Origin: a virus
Virus record (IMG/VR): IMGVR_UViG_3300047483_000164
Coordinates: 1 to 48,175 of that record
Length of the DNA: 48,175 bases
Reading direction: 5' to 3' (one strand)
Shown: in pieces, positions 45,438-48,175 of the stretch
Layout of the letters: every line of letters begins with the position of its first letter
Numbering within the stretch: position 1 is the first letter of the stretch
Program-made: the position numbers and the translations under genes
The notes under the pieces: model-generated
Databases searched by the model: none
What the model was told of the DNA's origin: nothing
The model's input: only the letters and a program-made list of their open reading frames with translations

Positions 45438-45516
45438 CGCGGGGTAGGGGAGTCTAGTCGTCCCCGCCAGTCTCATAAGCTGGAGATCGGAGGTGCGAAT
45501 CCTCCCCCCGCAACCA
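45438..45516 (+). tRNA. Initiator-type tRNA-fMet(CAU), second copy
   Basis: C1-A72 mismatch (CGCGGGG/CCCCGCA), D stem GGGG/CCCC, anticodon arm CCAGT-CTCATAA-GCTGG, T loop TGCGAAT (not TTCGAAT), CCA encoded. The anticodon stem lacks the three G-C pairs of a canonical initiator. Confidence 0.78.
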
Positions 45517-45557
45517 ATAATGCTACCAAGTTGGCAACAAGCCTTTTACTACACACG

Positions 45558-45564
45558 CTAAGTA
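45558..45564 (+). promoter_or_regulatory. Late-type promoter CTAAGTA
   Basis: CTAAGTA, 5 nt (CCAGC), ATG at 45570: the leaderless late geometry again. Confidence 0.55.
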
Positions 45565-45569
45565 CCAGC

Positions 45570-47066
45570 ATGGACGTAGTAATATTAAATAGTGGCCCAA
45601 ACGTAAGCGGTATATCAAGTTACCGCACAATTGGCGCTTACAAAATTGCACACAGTTGCAGAAACGCCGGATACAGCACTCAAGTCATTGATCAAGTAAT
45701 TTACTTTACCGAAGATCAGTTAACACAATCCTTACTTAAATTTATAGACCACACAACTCTTGTGCTGGCTATAAGTTCAACGTTCTTAGCAATAGGCAAC
45801 TCTGAATTTCCAGAGCATGTAGTCAATGCCATTGTCAAAATACAAAGTCAATACCCCAACTTAAAATTAATCATCGGCGGCTATGGACTAAACACTGCCC
45901 GCTTAGAGTCTGGAATAAAAACCTACGCTACCATTGCCGAGTACGGCGAAGATATATTTGTTGAAGTACTTGATCATATTGCAGGTCGAGGTCCCGAACC
46001 AAAGTTTACTTTAGGTATTGTACTTAAATCTTCGCAACGAAAAACGTATAAGCAATACTCAACGCCGTTGAATGTAAAGTTTGACATTGAACAGGATGCA
46101 TTTAGATTCACTGACCAAGATTGCATCTTACCTGGCGAAACGTTACCAATTGAGATCAGCCGCGGATGTATCTTCAAATGCAAATTTTGCAATCATCTAA
46201 TGCTGGGTCGTGGCAAGCTAGATTACCTGCGGGACTTTGAACTAGTCAAAGAAGAAATGCTTCACAACTATGCCAAGTGGGGTACAACCAACTACTATGT
46301 CATATGCGACACGTTCAATGACACTGAGTTTAAAATGCAGGCCTGGCATAAAATGGTAAGTTCTTTACCATTCAAAATCAAGTACACTTGTTATCTACGT
46401 GCAGACCTGTTGCACAGATTCCCTGACGTTCCGCTAATGCTTCAAGAAACTGGACTATTCAGCGCATTTCATGGCATTGAAACTTTCAACGAACATTCAG
46501 CAGTGACCATTGGCAAGGGATGGAGTGCTAAAAGTGGTAAAGAGTTTTTGCCAGAACTATATCACAACATCTGGGGTAACAAAGTACATCAAACGCTAAG
46601 TTTTATTGCAGGCTTACCTGGCGACAAGCAAGAAGACATCGTAGAAATTGCCGACTGGTTTATTGATAATCAAATGTACAATATGACAATTCATTCTCTG
46701 GGCTTAACACCAAATCCGCATGTAAAACATGCAAGCGAGTTTGAACGCAATGCAACCAAATACGGTTACACATTTGAAAACAAAATACCTCACCCTAAAG
46801 GTCCAGGCTTTGGCAGATTTGGCTATTGGAAAAATGATTACTGGAATCAGTATGAAGTTGATGCACTAGTTGAAGATATTATAATTCCTAAGGTAAAGCC
46901 TTATAATGCCAAACATGGGTCGTGGCAAATTATGCAACTACTACAGCTTGGTATTCCAGAAGAGCAATTTAAGTGGGAGAACAGGGAGATATGGAATCTT
47001 AAAGAACTGCAAGGACTAATTCAAGTTCAAGTAAACCAATACATTGATAAACTTTTAAACTTATGA
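45570..47066 (+). CDS. B12-binding-type radical SAM enzyme
   Basis: 498 residues. The N-terminal 150 residues form a Rossmann-like domain (MDVVILNSGPNVSG, LIIGGYGLN) of the cobalamin-binding type, although the DxHxxG motif is not evident. SRGCIFKCKFC at about 205-215 is the [4Fe-4S] CxxxCxxC motif, and FIAGLPGDKQEDI lies in the later barrel. Start at 45570 chosen for the late promoter. It overlaps the PP-loop gene by four bases, so the two act together. Confidence 0.82.
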   Translation: MDVVILNSGPNVSGISSYRTIGAYKIAHSCRNAGYSTQVIDQVIYFTEDQLTQSLLKFIDHTTLVLAISSTFLAIGNSEFPEHVVNAIVKIQSQYPNLKLIIGGYGLNTARLESGIKTYATIAEYGEDIFVEVLDHIAGRGPEPKFTLGIVLKSSQRKTYKQYSTPLNVKFDIEQDAFRFTDQDCILPGETLPIEISRGCIFKCKFCNHLMLGRGKLDYLRDFELVKEEMLHNYAKWGTTNYYVICDTFNDTEFKMQAWHKMVSSLPFKIKYTCYLRADLLHRFPDVPLMLQETGLFSAFHGIETFNEHSAVTIGKGWSAKSGKEFLPELYHNIWGNKVHQTLSFIAGLPGDKQEDIVEIADWFIDNQMYNMTIHSLGLTPNPHVKHASEFERNATKYGYTFENKIPHPKGPGFGRFGYWKNDYWNQYEVDALVEDIIIPKVKPYNAKHGSWQIMQLLQLGIPEEQFKWENREIWNLKELQGLIQVQVNQYIDKLLNL

Positions 47067-47998
47067 TATACGGATTAGACGATAACGAAAAATTCTACGT
47101 AGAATACACTAGCTGTGAACGTCCTATTGGCAATGTACGCCAGGAGATGGAGCGGTGTTGTATTCGATTGGCTCGAGAAGCCAATACCAAGGTACTCATT
47201 AGTTTGACCAGTGGATTGGATAGTCAAGTATTGCTTCACACATTTCACACGCTTGGATTACCATATGAGTGTGCGTTTATGTACCATCCAGGGTACAATG
47301 ATTACGAATACAACAACATAAAGATACTAGAAAAGAAGTACGGCTTTAAATGTATCATCATTGAAATAGATCCATTTGCCATACGTGAAGAAATAGAAGC
47401 ATGTGCGTTTGAAACTGGCATCCCAGCCGAACATCACATGATGAAAAAGTTTCTAGCTCAATTGCCTGAGGATAGAGATTTTTGCCAGGGCATTGAAAGT
47501 TTTGACTTTATCTATCGCGGTCCAAATAACAAAGCATACTGCATGGAATCATGGACCGCAATTGAAGTAGCTAGCCAACGAGCATTAAAGCAAGTTGAAC
47601 GTTCAGGTAAGATTGTATGTATTGATCGGCGTGCGCCGTTTAATGAGTTTGCACTTGCTTACTTGTCTGATCCGGTAGTTACCGGCTACATCAATGGATT
47701 GGAATATATTAAGGGCAATGGCCTGGTTGACAAAGACACTGGCAATCCTCCGCCGCTGATCTTCTCTTGGGAGTATTATGTCAAACCAATCATTTACGGC
47801 ATGTACTGGGGCAAGGAACTTGAAATATTTCCAAAATACGTTAGTTCCGAGCAGGTTGACTTCATTATGAATCCAAGCGACACTCGACTACGTCATAACT
47901 ACAAAAATAAAGCAGTGTTCATTCCAAGAGATGAACTTATTGCCCACCTAAGCGATTGGGGTTCGGGTAAAACTATAAGATATACGCAAGCAGACTAA
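47063..47998 (+). CDS. PP-loop ATP pyrophosphatase (asparagine-synthase-like)
   Basis: 311 residues. LISLTSGLDSQVLLH near residue 46 is the SGGxDS-type PP-loop, and YHPGYNDYEYNNIKIL the following strand of an alpha-hydrolase fold. Such enzymes adenylate carboxyl or carbonyl groups for amidation or thiolation. No glutaminase domain is visible. ATGA overlap with the radical SAM gene and TAATG overlap with the next gene define a three-gene unit. Confidence 0.8.
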   Translation: MIYGLDDNEKFYVEYTSCERPIGNVRQEMERCCIRLAREANTKVLISLTSGLDSQVLLHTFHTLGLPYECAFMYHPGYNDYEYNNIKILEKKYGFKCIIIEIDPFAIREEIEACAFETGIPAEHHMMKKFLAQLPEDRDFCQGIESFDFIYRGPNNKAYCMESWTAIEVASQRALKQVERSGKIVCIDRRAPFNEFALAYLSDPVVTGYINGLEYIKGNGLVDKDTGNPPPLIFSWEYYVKPIIYGMYWGKELEIFPKYVSSEQVDFIMNPSDTRLRHNYKNKAVFIPRDELIAHLSDWGSGKTIRYTQAD

Positions 47999-48175
47999 TG
48001 AGAATACACAATCCATATATTAACAAGAAACTTGGCTACTACATTTGTGACAACTTAGAATTTGATTCTAAGATTCGTGCATGTGTTCATGCAGTTGAAC
48101 ATGCTAAACCAGTTACCTGGGTCTTTAACAACGATGAGTTTAACAAGTATGACTGGACCAAAGAGCCTGAATTGT
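47998..48175 (+). CDS. Hypothetical protein, 3' truncated by window end
   Basis: 59 codons visible from ATG 47998 (TAATG overlap). Begins MRIHNPYINKKLGYYICDNL, then EHAKPVTWVFNNDEF. Tightly coupled to the radical SAM/PP-loop pair and probably part of the same pathway. No domain can be named from this part. Confidence 0.6.
   Translation, partial: MRIHNPYINKKLGYYICDNLEFDSKIRACVHAVEHAKPVTWVFNNDEFNKYDWTKEPEL

Overview
The window is a contiguous piece of a large T4-like (tevenvirus-supergroup) myophage genome. The evidence is a set of recognisable T4-type replication and recombination genes: UvsX, UvsY, UvsW, gp61 primase, gp41 helicase and class Ia ribonucleotide reductase. There is also a PAAR spike tip and many copies of a T4-type late promoter core, (A/C)TAA(A/G)TA. 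The host is inferred to be a Gram-negative proteobacterium. Early promoters are near-perfect sigma70 sites (TTGACN, 17 bp, TATAAT), boxA-like antitermination sites follow three RNA promoters, and the phage encodes a porin-like outer-membrane protein with a betaproteobacterial look. A permuted two-piece tmRNA would fit an alpha- or betaproteobacterial association.

Layout. 1-10.5 kb holds recombination and replication genes (uvsX, uvsY, an AAA ATPase, an HNH nuclease, a DRB0094-type RNA ligase, uvsW, a zinc-finger protein). It ends with a 192-residue protein that looks like a miniaturised bacterial DNA polymerase III alpha subunit. 10.5-15.5 kb carries a 2OG-type oxygenase, a probable virion protein, primase and DnaB-like helicase. 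15.5-21.4 kb is a late, probably virion or packaging cluster of poorly known genes, including a ligase-fold protein with a KWDG motif and a holin-like protein; it starts at a palindromic divergent late promoter. 21.4-29.3 kb has a PD-(D/E)XK exonuclease, nrdA, nrdB, PAAR protein, an M15 peptidase and a 568-residue probable virion protein.

29.3-34 kb is an RNA and recoding region. It holds the permuted tmRNA (tag ANDNAFLMAA), a GIY-YIG endonuclease next to a relic of a second tmRNA tag, and a tRNA with a CUA (amber suppressor) anticodon. About 1.2 kb downstream is a gene with an in-frame amber codon at position 4, followed by a radical SAM protein and the porin. 34-39 kb contains small regulators, a polynucleotide kinase, two 2OG oxygenase-like proteins, a methyltransferase and a cupin.

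39-45.5 kb is an elaborate stable-RNA cluster. It has about 20 tRNAs, two of them initiator-like, and a tRNA-Leu(UAA) split by a group I intron. There are several tRNA-like bodies with abnormal anticodon arms and many long-stem-bounded spacers. A roughly 900-nt GNRA-rich structured RNA with an embedded tRNA-Lys resembles the GOLLD/ROOL class. The cluster is preceded by what looks like a leader-peptide attenuator. The window ends in a B12-binding radical SAM enzyme, a PP-loop ATPase and a truncated gene.

Two themes connect the regions. Many transcripts appear to be leaderless: at twelve genes the promoter -10 or late element sits 4-6 nt from the start codon. The phage also seems to rebuild translation: its own initiator tRNAs, suppressor tRNA, tmRNA, RNA ligase and polynucleotide kinase, and a tRNA operon that may sense tRNA supply.
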